Source: Actinacidiphila glaucinigra (GTDB lineage: Bacteria; Actinomycetota; Actinomycetes; Streptomycetales; Streptomycetaceae). Taken from it: 64,000 nt of DNA. The translations under genes were made by a program, and so were the position numbers. The stretch's first letter is position 1, and each line of letters starts with the position of its first letter. The DNA lies in the NCBI RefSeq assembly GCF_900188405.1, contig NZ_FZOF01000036.1, forward strand, positions 20,790 to 84,789, in the 5' to 3' direction. Shown piece by piece: positions 55,430 to 64,000 of the stretch. The notes below the pieces were generated by a model. The model was not told the DNA's origin. It worked only from the letters and a program-made list of their open reading frames with translations, and made no database searches.

Positions 55430-56785
55430 ATGAGCAACGTTCGGCTCCCCCTGCGCGCACTCGTCCCGTTCGCCGCCGGTTCGGTCGGCATGGGCATCTG
55501 GGTCACCGTGCCCGGCATCTTCCTGCTGTACTTCCTGACCGACATCCTGGCCGTGCCGCCGCACGTGGCCGGCCTCGCGCTGCTGCTGCCGAATGTCGCC
55601 GACATCGTCGTGCACCCGTGGGTGGGCCGGATCTCCGATGCCGGCCTGGCCGGCCGCGGCCACCGCCGGCGACTGATGCTCGCCGGCTGCGTCGTGGTGC
55701 TCGCCTTCGTGGCCATGTTCACCGTGCCGTCGGACCTGCACGGGACGACCGCAGCGATATGGGTCGCGGTGGCGCTGGTCGCCGGCAACCTGCTCTACTC
55801 GTGCTACCAGGTCTCCTACCTCGCCACACCGGCCGACCTGGGCATCGGCTACCACGAGCGGACACGCCTCATGGGCTACCGCAATGTCGTGATCACCGTG
55901 AGCGTCCTGCTCGCCGGCGTAGCCGCGCCGGCGGTCGCCGGCGACGACCCGGGCGTCGGCGACTACACGAGGATGGCCCTGCTGCTCGGCGCGGTCATGC
56001 TTGCGGCGATGCTGGTCGGCATCACCGGCGTCGCCCGCCTCAACCGGGCCGCGCCGGGCACCGCGGCGGAGCCGGGGCACCGGGGCGGGCTGCTGGTGGC
56101 GCTGCGCGACCGGCAGTTCCGTGTGCTGACCGCGTCATATCTGACCGTCGCGATCACGATGAACCTGGTACTGGCCGCCATGCCGTACTTCGCAGAGTAC
56201 GTGCTGGGCCGCTCCGCGCTCACGAGCGTGCTCATCGCGGCGTTCATGGCGCCGGCGGTCCTGACCACGCCCCTGTGGGTACTGGTGGCCCGGCGTTTCG
56301 GCAAGCAGCGCGGCCTGCTCGCCGCCCAGGCCGTGTTCGTGGCCGGCTCGCTGGTGCTGGCCCTGGGCGCCGAGGCCGGCCTGCCCCTGCTGATCGCAGC
56401 CGTGGCGATGCTGGGTGTGGCGTTCGCCGCGATGCAGCTGATGCCGCTGTCGATGGTGCCCGACGTCATCGCCGCCGCCGGGCCGGCCGGCACCGTGAGT
56501 GCGGGCAGTTACACCGGCCTGTGGACCGCCGCCGAGGCCACGGGCGGCGCAGTGGGGCCGTACGTGTACTCGATCTGCCTGGCTGCGGGCGGGTTCGTGG
56601 CCAGTACCGCGGGCGAGCACACCACGCAGTCTTCCGGCGCGGTGGCGGCCGTTCGCTACGGCTTCACGTTGGTGCCGGCCGTGCTCATGACGATCGCCAT
56701 CGTGCTGCAACGCCGGTACACCTTGGACAAGCGCGCCAACACGGCGGCGCCGAGTGCCGACGCCAGGGAAGAAGCGCTGAGGTGA
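55430..56785 (+). CDS. MFS transporter of the GPH/MelB-like group
   Basis: 451 aa from ATG 55430. Twelve hydrophobic segments with DGRIGRISDAG-like loop (here HPWVGRISDAGLAGRGHRRR) and a second half starting LLVALRDRQFRVLTASY. That layout fits the glycoside-pentoside-hexuronide (GPH) sugar symporters. It follows the aminotransferase by 53 bp on the same strand and may be an exporter or importer for the pathway's product. Confidence 0.82.
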   Translation: MSNVRLPLRALVPFAAGSVGMGIWVTVPGIFLLYFLTDILAVPPHVAGLALLLPNVADIVVHPWVGRISDAGLAGRGHRRRLMLAGCVVVLAFVAMFTVPSDLHGTTAAIWVAVALVAGNLLYSCYQVSYLATPADLGIGYHERTRLMGYRNVVITVSVLLAGVAAPAVAGDDPGVGDYTRMALLLGAVMLAAMLVGITGVARLNRAAPGTAAEPGHRGGLLVALRDRQFRVLTASYLTVAITMNLVLAAMPYFAEYVLGRSALTSVLIAAFMAPAVLTTPLWVLVARRFGKQRGLLAAQAVFVAGSLVLALGAEAGLPLLIAAVAMLGVAFAAMQLMPLSMVPDVIAAAGPAGTVSAGSYTGLWTAAEATGGAVGPYVYSICLAAGGFVASTAGEHTTQSSGAVAAVRYGFTLVPAVLMTIAIVLQRRYTLDKRANTAAPSADAREEALR

Positions 56786-57494
56786 CATTGCCGGTCCCGG
56801 CCGGGACGAGGTAGCCGAAGGCGTTGTGCCGGCGCAGGGGGCGGCGGACGCCCGCAAGTCCGCCGCGGCCCAAGCTCACCTGTGCGGTGCCGGAACCGGG
56901 CCGACGTGTGTTCGCTGCCGCGATCGCGGCGAATCACGCAGCCGGGCTCCGGGGTTTGCCGGCCATGGGCCATGTCCCAATCGTCGACGACGAGTTCGGC
57001 GCGGTGACGGCCGCCATGGCCAAGCCGACGATCTCGCGGGTGGCCGGGTAGGCGAACGCCTCCTGCGCCGGGTGGCAGCGCTGATGCCACGCTCGCGCAT
57101 AACGCGGGCGACACACCCTCGGCGGTACCGGCCGCGCTTGAACGCCTCGGTGTACCGCCTCGTGCACGTGCTTCCCACCCGGTGCCACTTCCTCTGTGGG
57201 CTCAAGGACCCCCGTCCCCAGGTGTCCACGACCAAGGGGAAGCCTCAGTGCCCTGTCACTCGATTTCGCCGACTGGTATTTCGCCGACGCGTATTCCGGC
57301 TTTGTGTGAAGGCGACTCCGCTCGTTGCCGGCTCCATGTCCGCAGGCTGGTCCGACGTGCTTGACAACAACGGAACTGCTGGTGAAGCGGCCTCGGAGGG
57401 TGCCCGGATTCCCGTTCAGTGATCGTCAAGTAACCGGCTTTACGCTCACCCACGATCACCACGGAGAACACCGGATACCGAAGGGTACATATCG
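56786..57494. other. 709-bp intergenic region holding an IS3 remnant
   Basis: Apart from the transposase remnant at 56860-57160 (separate entry) no gene is supported. The right side (57161-57494) is the likely promoter region of the hydrolase at 57495. One plus-strand frame (57182-57422) has no ribosome site. Confidence 0.5.
56860..57160 (-). pseudogene. IS3-family transposase (orfB) remnant
   Basis: Read on the minus strand, three frames carry collinear transposase pieces: an HTH_21-like CVARVMRERGIS (near 57080-57160), an integrase-core stretch REIVGLAMAAV (near 57000-57040) and RAELVVDDWDMAHGRQTPEP then VIRRDRGSEHTSARFR (near 56860-57000). This order matches OrfB of IS3 elements, where the second catalytic Asp lies in HSDRGSQYTS. 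Frameshifts, the H-S to R-R change and the missing ends show it is dead. No terminal inverted repeats were seen. Confidence 0.65.
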
Positions 57495-58292
57495 ATGACG
57501 ACAACTCGCCGGGGACTGCTGGCCGGATCCGCCGCGGTCGTAGTGGGCGCCGCACTCGACGCGCCCGCCGCGCAGGCACACACCGGGGGCGGCAGCGGGC
57601 GGAAGCCCACGGTGGTACTCGTGCACGGCGCGTTCGCCGACGCCTCCGGCTGGAACGGGGTCGCCTCCCGGCTCATCCGCGACGGCTATCCGGTCATCGC
57701 ACCGGCGAACCCACTGCGCAGCGTGGCCTCCGACTCCGCCTATCTGTCCGGCATCCTCGCGACCATCAGCGGCCCGATCGTCCTCGTCGCGCACTCCTAC
57801 GGCGGGATCGTCATCACGAACGCCGCGACCGGCAACCCGAACGTGAAGGCGCTGGTCTACGTGGCCGCGTTCATGCCCGATCAGGGTGAGACGCTGCTCG
57901 GCCTGCAGACGAAGTACCCGGGAAGCAGACTCAGCGAGGCGGCGCTGGACTTCCGTCCCTACGGTGAGGGCCTCGTCGACGGCTACATCAAGAAGGAGTT
58001 CTTCCACGACGTGTTCGCCGGGGACCTGCCGAGGTCGACCGCCGAACTGATGTGGGCCGGCCAGCGGCCGGCGGACGTGCGCACCCTCGGGGAGCCGTCC
58101 GGCGCCCCGGCCTGGAAGACCGTTCCGTCCTGGTACCTCGTGGGCGGCGACGACCAGGTGCTGCCCCCGGCGGCGCAGCGGTTCATGGCACGCCGGGCCG
58201 GAGCCCACACCTTCGAGGCCGACACCTCGCATGTCGCGATGATCGCGCAGCCCGCTGCGACGGCCGCCCTCATCAAGCGCGCCGCGCGCTGA
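57495..58292 (+). CDS. Exported alpha/beta hydrolase with a Tat-like leader
   Basis: 265 aa from ATG 57495. N-terminus TTTRRGLLAGSAAVVVGAAL looks like a short Tat signal peptide (RR-G-L-L). Mature enzyme: TVVLVHGAFADASGWNGVASRL, VLVAHSYGGIVITNAA with the nucleophile Ser, a closing DTSHVAMIAQP. It is a paralogue of the cytosolic hydrolase at 41984-42706. It probably acts outside the cell on an ester or lactone. Followed by unclear DNA. Confidence 0.88.
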   Translation: MTTTRRGLLAGSAAVVVGAALDAPAAQAHTGGGSGRKPTVVLVHGAFADASGWNGVASRLIRDGYPVIAPANPLRSVASDSAYLSGILATISGPIVLVAHSYGGIVITNAATGNPNVKALVYVAAFMPDQGETLLGLQTKYPGSRLSEAALDFRPYGEGLVDGYIKKEFFHDVFAGDLPRSTAELMWAGQRPADVRTLGEPSGAPAWKTVPSWYLVGGDDQVLPPAAQRFMARRAGAHTFEADTSHVAMIAQPAATAALIKRAAR

Positions 58293-58617
58293 CACCACCG
58301 AGCCGACGAAGCCAGGAAGGGCCGGTGTTGTTCGAGAGGCCGGGGCGGACGATGGTCAGCCGACGGTGACGGGTGACCGGCCTGGCCGCGGCCTTCCTGG
58401 CGCTCGGTGGCAACTGGGGCACGGCGCTGCCGGTACCAGCCACGATGCGCCCGCTCGGAAACGCGAACTGATGGGCGTCGACGCCCCTGCGGCGCTTCTA
58501 CGCCCGCCACGGCATCCGGGAGGGCGACGACCCGCCCTCTCCGCCTGATCTCCGGACCGCACCGGCCCTTATGGGCCCTTACGCCGTCCAACTGACCCTC
58601 CCACCTAGGACGAGACG
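58293..58617. other. 325-bp region with no clear gene
   Basis: One plus-strand frame near 58487 gives PLRRFYARHGIREGDD, which looks like the end of a GNAT acetyltransferase, but it has a stop at 58469 and no start or continuation. Likely a scrap. The promoter for the MFS gene should be at the right edge. Confidence 0.3.
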
Positions 58618-59859
58618 ATGCATCAGCGCGCATACGACCGCCAGTGCACTGCCGAGGAGACGCGGCACACCTCCGCGAAGTCGCCCATCAGGAATCCGAA
58701 GCTGACGTTGTTCGCACTGGCGCTCGGCACCTTCGCGATCGGCGCCGGCGAGTTCGGCAGCAACGGCATCATCCAGCTGTTCGCGTCCGATCTGGATGTG
58801 TCCGTTCCGGTCGCGACATACGCCATCACCGCGTATGCCTTCGGGGTGATGATCGGTTCTCCGGCGATCACCCTGCTCGCCGCCCGGGTCAACCGGCGCA
58901 CTCTGCTGCTCGGCCTGATCGGGCTGTTCCTGGTCGGCAACGGACTTTCCGCCCTGGCGCCGGACATCGTGCTGTTCGTCGTCTTCCGGTTCGTCGCGGG
59001 CAGCGTGCAGGGTGCGTTCTTCGGCGCCGGGGCCGTCGTCGCCGCGTACGTGTACGGGCCGGGCAAGGGCGGCAAGGCGTTCGCCACCGTGATGGGAGGA
59101 CTCACCGTCGCCACCATCGCAGGGTCGCCACTCGGCACCTTCATCGGCCAGCACGCCGGCTGGCGCGTCATGTACGGGACCGTGGTCGCCGTCGGCCTGC
59201 TCGCCGGAGCCGCCCTGATGGCCTGGCTGCCGCGCACCGACGACCTGCGAGGCAGCTCCCTCACGGGCGAACTGCGCGCCCTCCGGCGGCGGGGTGTCTG
59301 GCTGATGGTCACCGTCGCGGCGTTCGGTATCTCCAGCATCTTCGCCGTCTACACGTTCATCGGCCCGTTCGTCACCGACGCGGCGCTGCGGGACGCCTCG
59401 CTCATCCCGATCGCGCTCGCCGTCTTCGGCGTCGGCATGGCGGTCGGCAACCACGTCGGCGGACGTGTCGCCGACCGGTACGAGAACCGCGGTCTGGTCC
59501 TGGGCTACGGCGGTGTGCTGGTGTTCCTGGTGCTGATCGGTGTGGCGGGCGGCAACCTGGTGATCCTGCTGCCCTGCCTGTTCGGCGTCGGCGCGACCAT
59601 GATGTTCGCCATCCCCACCATCCAGGTGCGGTTGACCAGCTTCGCGCCGGACGCCCCGACCCTGATGGGAACGCTCAACCTGGCCGCCCTCAACCTGGCC
59701 AACTGCCTCGGCGCGATCGGCGGCGCGGTCGCCCTCGACGCCGGCTGGGGGACCTTGTCCACCGTGTGGGCCGGCTTCGTCCTCACCACCGCTGGTCTGT
59801 TCCTGTACGTCACGACCGTCGCCCGGGTGAAGCCGGTGCCCGTACCGCTTCGCGCCTGA
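58618..59859 (+). CDS. MFS efflux protein (AraJ/DHA-type)
   Basis: 413 aa from ATG 58618. Twelve segments after a 25-residue cytosolic lead. Typical sugar-efflux/DHA1 features: LGTFAIGAGEFGSNGIIQLFA, the loop GSPAITLLAARVNRRTLLLG, and the motif-C region GSPLGTFIGQ. It should export a small molecule by proton antiport. It sits 59 bp before a flavoprotein gene on the same strand. Confidence 0.85.
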   Translation: MHQRAYDRQCTAEETRHTSAKSPIRNPKLTLFALALGTFAIGAGEFGSNGIIQLFASDLDVSVPVATYAITAYAFGVMIGSPAITLLAARVNRRTLLLGLIGLFLVGNGLSALAPDIVLFVVFRFVAGSVQGAFFGAGAVVAAYVYGPGKGGKAFATVMGGLTVATIAGSPLGTFIGQHAGWRVMYGTVVAVGLLAGAALMAWLPRTDDLRGSSLTGELRALRRRGVWLMVTVAAFGISSIFAVYTFIGPFVTDAALRDASLIPIALAVFGVGMAVGNHVGGRVADRYENRGLVLGYGGVLVFLVLIGVAGGNLVILLPCLFGVGATMMFAIPTIQVRLTSFAPDAPTLMGTLNLAALNLANCLGAIGGAVALDAGWGTLSTVWAGFVLTTAGLFLYVTTVARVKPVPVPLRA

Positions 59860-59918
59860 ACAGTCCGACTCGACCAGCACCCCGGAGCCCTTCTGGTCCG
59901 GGGTGACGGAGGAATCAC

Positions 59919-61544
59919 GTGAACGACGGTGCGGCACAGCGCGGGCCGGTCCTGGACGACGAGCAGTTCCGCCGGCTCGCCGAGTACGGCGAGGTGGAGC
60001 ACGCCGAGTCCGGCCGGGATCTGTACACGTCCGGCGACGACACCTACGACTTCTTCCTGCTCCCGTCGGCGACCGTGGACATCGTCCGGGACGCGACGGC
60101 GATCGAGCCGGAGCGTCTGATCTACCGGGGCGGCCCCGGAGACTTCCTCGGCGAGCTCAACCTGCTGACCGGTCAGCACGTCTACCTGACCGCCCGGGTG
60201 GTGTCCGCCGGGACGGTCGTCCGGATCCGGGCGGCGATGCTGCGCCGGGCCCTCGCCGAGCAGGCCGACATCGCCGACACCCTGATCGAGGCGTTCCGGG
60301 AACGGCGCGAGGTGATCCGCGGCGCGGCGGGCAACGCCCTGGAGCTCGTCGGCCGGCCGGACGCCGCGGAGACGCTGGAACTACGCACCTATGTGACACA
60401 GATGCTCCTGCCGCACTCCTGGTTCGACGCGGCCTCGCACCCCGGACGCTCGCTGATGGGACTGGCGGGGCTCGGCGAGGACGACCTCCCTGCCGCGATG
60501 GCGGGCGGTTCGCTGCTGAGGCGCGCGACGCCCAGAGCTGTTGCCGAGGCGCTCGGTCTCACCTATCGAGCCGACGGGCGTCCGGTCGATCTCGTCGTGG
60601 TGGGCGCCGGCCCGGCGGGTCTGGCCGCGGCCGTGTACGGGGCGTCCGAGGGTCTCGTCACCGTACTGCTGGACCGCGCCGGGCTCGGCGGCCAGGCCGC
60701 CAAGAGCGCCCGCATCGAGAACTACCTGGGCTTCCCGCACGGAGTCAGCGGCGAAAGCCTGACCCGTCTGGCGATGGTCCAGGCGCTCAAGTTCGGTGTG
60801 CGGATCCACGCGCCCTGCGCCGTAGCCGGCCTGGACCTCTCCGAGGAGCGACGGCCGGCGGTCCTGCTGGAGGACGGCACACGCATACAGTGCCGCGCGG
60901 TGATCGCCGCGACCGGGGCGCACTACCGGCACCTCGACCTGCCGCAATGGACGACTTTCGAGAAGTCCGGTTGCGTCCGGTACGCCGCGACCGAGCTGGA
61001 CGTCCGAGGCTACGAGGACCATCCGGTGGCGGTCGTCGGCGGCGCCAACTCGGCCGGGCAAGCGGCCCTGTCCCTCGCCGCCCACGGCGCCATGGTGGAT
61101 CTGATCGTCCGCGGCGCCGATCTCGGAGCCCGGATGTCGTCCTACCTGACCGACCGGATCGGCGCGCACGCGCGGATCAAGGTCCACACCAGCAGCACGA
61201 TCCGCGAACTGGGCGGCGGCGACACCCTCGCGTCGATCGTGGCCGAGAGGTCGGACGGGCGGCGGGACCGGCTGGCCTGCCGCGCCCTGTTCTGCTTCAT
61301 CGGCGCCGACCCTGTCTCGGGCTGGCTGGACGGCGTGGCCAAGGACGACGACGGCTTCGTCCTCACGGACAGCCGCCTGCCCGCGAAAGCGTTCGGTACG
61401 TCCTCCCTGCCGTTCCAGACAAGCGCACCCCGGGTCTTCGTGGTCGGCGACCTCCGTGCGGGCTCGACGAAAAGAGTGGCCACGGCCGTCGGCGATGGCG
61501 CCGGTGCGGTCTCCTCCGTCCACACGGCTCTCGCCAACGACTGA
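59919..61544 (+). CDS. Cyclic-nucleotide-domain flavoprotein, TrxR-like without CxxC
   Basis: 541 aa from GTG 59919 (GGAGG at 59909). Residues about 10-150 form a cNMP-binding fold (SGDDTYDFFLL, then GPGDFLGELNLLTGQHVYLTARV). A helical linker leads to a thioredoxin-reductase-like half from about 220: VVVGAGPAGLAAAVYGASEG, then AVVGGANSAGQAAL and the closing VFVVGDLRAGSTKRVATAVGDGA. The redox CxxC of thioredoxin reductase is absent: that stretch reads KSGCVRYAATEL. It is a flavin enzyme with a regulatory fold, of unknown substrate. Similar proteins occur in mycobacteria and actinomycetes. Confidence 0.85.
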   Translation: MNDGAAQRGPVLDDEQFRRLAEYGEVEHAESGRDLYTSGDDTYDFFLLPSATVDIVRDATAIEPERLIYRGGPGDFLGELNLLTGQHVYLTARVVSAGTVVRIRAAMLRRALAEQADIADTLIEAFRERREVIRGAAGNALELVGRPDAAETLELRTYVTQMLLPHSWFDAASHPGRSLMGLAGLGEDDLPAAMAGGSLLRRATPRAVAEALGLTYRADGRPVDLVVVGAGPAGLAAAVYGASEGLVTVLLDRAGLGGQAAKSARIENYLGFPHGVSGESLTRLAMVQALKFGVRIHAPCAVAGLDLSEERRPAVLLEDGTRIQCRAVIAATGAHYRHLDLPQWTTFEKSGCVRYAATELDVRGYEDHPVAVVGGANSAGQAALSLAAHGAMVDLIVRGADLGARMSSYLTDRIGAHARIKVHTSSTIRELGGGDTLASIVAERSDGRRDRLACRALFCFIGADPVSGWLDGVAKDDDGFVLTDSRLPAKAFGTSSLPFQTSAPRVFVVGDLRAGSTKRVATAVGDGAGAVSSVHTALAND

Positions 61545-61657
61545 AGCGTGGCCGGGGCCGCGGCCGGGCGGACGGCCTCCGCGGAGGCGGAGACGGGGGC
61601 TGCGTAGTACGCGGTGTCGTCCGCGTTCGCCTCACGCGTGAGGCGACTTGGCGCCCG

Positions 61658-62908
61658 TCAGGTGATCAGCCGGGCAGGCGTGGTGATCGCGTGCAGCATG
61701 ACCTCCAGCGGCCCGCGCCGGAAGATCCGCGTCCAGGCCATGGCCAGCACCATCGCCGCCGCGGCGAAGCAGAGCAGCACCGGCACGGCGGCCGAGTCCG
61801 GCAGATCATCGACTCCCAGGACCTTGATGGCGACGATGTGGCCCACATAGGCGGTCAGGGAGATCGAGCCGACCGCGGTGACGGGCGTGGCCAGCCATCG
61901 CAGCCGCTTCGAGCACTCCATCGCGGCCAGGCAGGTCGCCACCGTAAAGATCGCGACTCCGGTGTTGCCGAGGATCGAGAACGTGGTCTGGCTGTGCGGC
62001 GCAGCCACCAGCAGCCAGGACGGTGTGTCGACGACCTGGTCCCCGTATGCCTGCGAGAGCGTGTCGGACCACCAGGCCGAAGCGGTCGGCGCGCCGTCCG
62101 TGGCCGCCCTGATCGCCGTCTCCGCCCCCGGGACGAAGTGCAGCGCCAGCCACGAACCGCCGTAACCGACGACGGCCAGTGCGCTGCCGCAGACGGCGAT
62201 CTTGGCGCGGACCCCGGCCCGGCTGAGATCGAGGCGGGCCACGGCCATGCCGGCGATCAGGAAGGGCACCCAGGTCAGCACCGGGTAGGAGCCGGTGATC
62301 AGCAGTTCCAGGAATCCGTCCGAACCGGTCAGCCGGGCCAGCGGGTCATGGGCGATCACCGCGTCGCTCCAGCTCCCGCGGTCGACGGCGACCCGCAGTA
62401 CGTACAGGACCTGCGGCAGGACGAGCGCGGTGGCCGCGGCGATCACCGCCAGTGTCCGGGCCCGCAGCCGGTAGAGGGGCAGGAGCAGCACGAAGGCGAG
62501 GCCGTAGAAGGACAGGATCACGTCGATGGAGGTGTCCAGGGCCGTCAGGAGATACCCCAGGACGATCAGGACGCCCGCCCGGATCAGTACTCGCCCCACC
62601 GCCTGCCTCCCCGCCCGCCCTCTGCGGGGCTCCGGTCGACCGGTGAGCAGGATCAGGGAGAAGCCCGCGAGGAAGGCGAACAACGCGGAGGACCTGCCCC
62701 GCGCCAGCTCCATCGTCCAGCCGAGTGGGCCGCCCACCGAGGGGTCGGGACCGACGTGCGCCGCGAACATCCCCAGGATCGCCAGACCCCGTGCCAGATC
62801 CACGCCGACCAGTCGGCCCGTCACCGCCGTACGGGAACGACGGTGCTCTTCCACCGGCCCGGGGGGTGCTGCGGGAGCGGGGGCCGTGGCCGGCGATGCG
62901 TTGGTCAT
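61658..62908 (-). CDS. Multi-span acyltransferase, HGSNAT/DUF418-like
   Basis: 416 aa from ATG 62908. About ten hydrophobic segments. RLVGVDLARGLAILGMFAAHV at the start is characteristic of heparan-alpha-glucosaminide N-acetyltransferase-like and DUF418 proteins; later LFAFLAGFSLILL and SISLTAYVGHIVAIKVLG support it. The Arg-rich N-terminus is cytosolic. It likely acylates a glycan from acyl-CoA across the membrane. It converges with the flavoprotein gene. Confidence 0.85.
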   Translation of the reverse strand: MTNASPATAPAPAAPPGPVEEHRRSRTAVTGRLVGVDLARGLAILGMFAAHVGPDPSVGGPLGWTMELARGRSSALFAFLAGFSLILLTGRPEPRRGRAGRQAVGRVLIRAGVLIVLGYLLTALDTSIDVILSFYGLAFVLLLPLYRLRARTLAVIAAATALVLPQVLYVLRVAVDRGSWSDAVIAHDPLARLTGSDGFLELLITGSYPVLTWVPFLIAGMAVARLDLSRAGVRAKIAVCGSALAVVGYGGSWLALHFVPGAETAIRAATDGAPTASAWWSDTLSQAYGDQVVDTPSWLLVAAPHSQTTFSILGNTGVAIFTVATCLAAMECSKRLRWLATPVTAVGSISLTAYVGHIVAIKVLGVDDLPDSAAVPVLLCFAAAAMVLAMAWTRIFRRGPLEVMLHAITTPARLIT

Positions 62909-63074
62909 GCCCCCAGGTTTGTGACGCGGCCACTCGCACGCCATCCGGCGGATGTCCGGATTCTCCCCCGCCGACTGGCTGGCGCAATCACCTGATTTCG
63001 CCCGTTATTGTGATGAATGGGTTGCTCGCGGCGTGGTAGGGATCCGGCGGTGATCGGCTGCGAGTGGAGCACAT

Positions 63075-63740
63075 GTGATCCGGGTGTTGGTGGTCGACGA
63101 CGAAGCCCTGATCCGTACGGGTTTCCAGCGGATCCTCGAAGCGGCGGGCGACATCGAGGTCGTCGCGACCGTGGCCGGTGGGCAGGCGGTCCAGGCGGTG
63201 CACGATGCCCAGCCTGACCTGGTGCTTCTGGACATCCGGATGCCGGACGTCGACGGACTGACGATCCTCGCCCAGCTGCGCCCCCTGCCACGACCTCCCG
63301 TGGTGGCGATGCTGACCACCTTCGGCATGGACGAGTACGTTGCGGCCGCCCTGCGCTCCGGCGCGGCGGGCTTCCTGCTGAAGGACACGGACCCGGAAGA
63401 ACTCCCCTTCCTGGTGCGCGCTCTGGCCAGTGGCGGCACCGTGCTCGCGTCCAAGATCGCCCGGACGGTCGTGAACGGCTATCTGGACGCCGCACCGCAC
63501 GAGGTCGCCGCTCTGGGCGTGGCGCGACTGACCGACCGCGAGCGCAGCGTCCTTCTCCTCGTCGCACAGAGCCTGTCCAACAGGGACATCGCCGTACGCC
63601 TCTGCCTGAGCGTCGGCACGGTCAAGGACCACGTCAGCTCGCTCTTCGCCAAGCTGCAGGTGACCAGCCGCGTCCAGGCCGCTCTCCTCGCCGAACGTGC
63701 GGGGATCTTGCGGCCGTCGAGGGAACGGGAGGGGCGATGA
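63075..63740 (+). CDS. LuxR/NarL-type response regulator
   Basis: 221 aa from GTG 63075. Receiver domain: IRVLVVDDEALIRTGFQ, phospho-acceptor Asp in LVLLDIRMPD (about 54), conserved Thr and Lys in MLTTFG and FLLKDT. LuxR-type HTH at the end: LTDRERSVLLLVAQSLSNRDIAVRL, then VKDHVSSLFAKLQV. The partner histidine kinase is not in the window, so it could be orphan or have its kinase elsewhere. The acyltransferase gene is divergent and 166 bp away. Confidence 0.93.
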   Translation: MIRVLVVDDEALIRTGFQRILEAAGDIEVVATVAGGQAVQAVHDAQPDLVLLDIRMPDVDGLTILAQLRPLPRPPVVAMLTTFGMDEYVAAALRSGAAGFLLKDTDPEELPFLVRALASGGTVLASKIARTVVNGYLDAAPHEVAALGVARLTDRERSVLLLVAQSLSNRDIAVRLCLSVGTVKDHVSSLFAKLQVTSRVQAALLAERAGILRPSREREGR

Positions 63741-63774
63741 CCCGGTGACGTACAAGCCCGTGGGCTCGAAGCCG

Positions 63775-63852
63775 TCACCACCAGCGGGAGAACCAGCCGC
63801 GCAGGCTTTCTCGGTTCCGGAGTTCGGCTTCGAAGCGAGCCCTGGGCAGCAT
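63775..63852 (-). CDS. Possible 25-residue basic, Trp-rich peptide
   Basis: On the minus strand an ATG at 63852 opens a frame MLPRARFEAELRNRESLRGW and FSRWW. The sequence is amphipathic and basic, but there is no ribosome site and the frame is open some way upstream. Could be chance or the tail of a longer lost gene. Confidence 0.2.
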   Translation of the reverse strand: MLPRARFEAELRNRESLRGWFSRWW

Positions 63853-63902
63853 GGCGTGAGCCGGCCCGCGGGAAAAACCGGAAGATCGGTGCACCGGAAG
63901 TG

Positions 63903-63938
63903 CGGCCGGCCCCGCGACGTGTGTCGCGGGGCCGGCCG
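63903..63938. terminator. 16-bp GC hairpin
   Basis: CGGCCGGCCCCGCGAC at 63903-63918 pairs perfectly with 63923-63938 around a GTGT loop. It lies 7 bp before the stop of the partial minus-strand gene and so ends that gene's transcript. Confidence 0.8.
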
Positions 63939-63944
63939 ACTGGG

Positions 63945-64000
63945 TCAGGACAGGGCGTCCACGGTGGAGCGGACCTTCGTGGCGATCTCGGCCGGGAGCG
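63945..64000 (-). CDS. C-terminal end of an unknown gene
   Basis: The minus strand is open from the window edge to a stop at 63945-63947, reading LPAEIATKVRSTVDALS. The stretch has normal coding bias and is followed by the hairpin at 63903-63938. Seventeen residues are too few to identify the family. Confidence 0.55.
   Translation of the reverse strand, partial: LPAEIATKVRSTVDALS

Noticed and set aside
58487..58600. GNAT-like fragment (LRRFYARHGIREGDD)
   Set aside because: Stop directly upstream, no start and only a ~15-residue match; chance similarity is possible.

Overview
The window is high-GC DNA with the gene style of a Streptomyces-like actinomycete: strong G/C third-position bias, frequent GTG and TTG starts, GGAGG-type ribosome sites, SARP-type regulators, SpoIIE-type phosphatases with anti-sigma-like kinase modules, a rare TTA codon and ATGA start/stop overlaps. 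No rRNA, tRNA, CRISPR array or replication origin was recognised. The mix of small stress, metal and redox cassettes with several gene remnants looks like an accessory part of a chromosome. Left part (1-23 kb): the end of a GAF-SpoIIE phosphatase; a three-gene cassette of an OB-fold membrane protein, a flotillin and a very large DUF3686-type AAA ATPase (2343-9910); a second, membrane-bound SpoIIE phosphatase with its own kinase-like domain; a quinone oxidoreductase with a divergent TetR regulator and a palindrome between them; a TTA-containing VanZ-like gene whose 3' end runs out of frame into the remnant of a secreted hydrolase; an alpha/beta hydrolase, AraC and GntR regulators, an SDR, a PEBP protein and a zinc alcohol dehydrogenase. 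Middle part (23-43 kb): a molybdate import operon (modA-modB-modC) with an upstream HTH-TOBE regulator and, divergently, a molybdopterin-binding domain protein followed by an unusual degenerate glutaminase-methyltransferase fusion; a LysR regulator with an NAD-dependent formate dehydrogenase; an acyltransferase; a nickel/cobalt pair (NmtR-like ArsR regulator and P1B-4 ATPase) sharing a palindromic operator; a DUF4396 membrane protein; a cold-shock-like protein; and an arsenic/organoarsenical island (ArsI/CadI, ArsR, aquaglyceroporin, ArsC and a possible tiny Cys-rich peptide) with a second palindromic operator. Right part (43-64 kb): an 858-residue flavoprotein joining a carotenoid-isomerase/retinol-reductase-like oxidoreductase to a ferredoxin reductase and a 2Fe-2S ferredoxin; two closely related SARP-LAL regulators (45.9-49.1 and 51.0-54.2 kb) on either side of an AhpD/CMD-cupin operon; an aminotransferase overlapping the second regulator; a GPH-type transporter; an IS3 transposase remnant; a Tat-type alpha/beta hydrolase; an MFS exporter; a cyclic-nucleotide-domain flavoprotein lacking the thioredoxin-reductase CxxC; an acyltransferase; and a LuxR-type response regulator. 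The regulators, redox enzymes and transporters between 43 and 62 kb may form one small-molecule gene cluster, but no core biosynthetic enzyme (PKS, NRPS or terpene synthase) is visible, so that is inference. Other metal-linked segments are self-contained: sensor, operator and effector lie next to each other.
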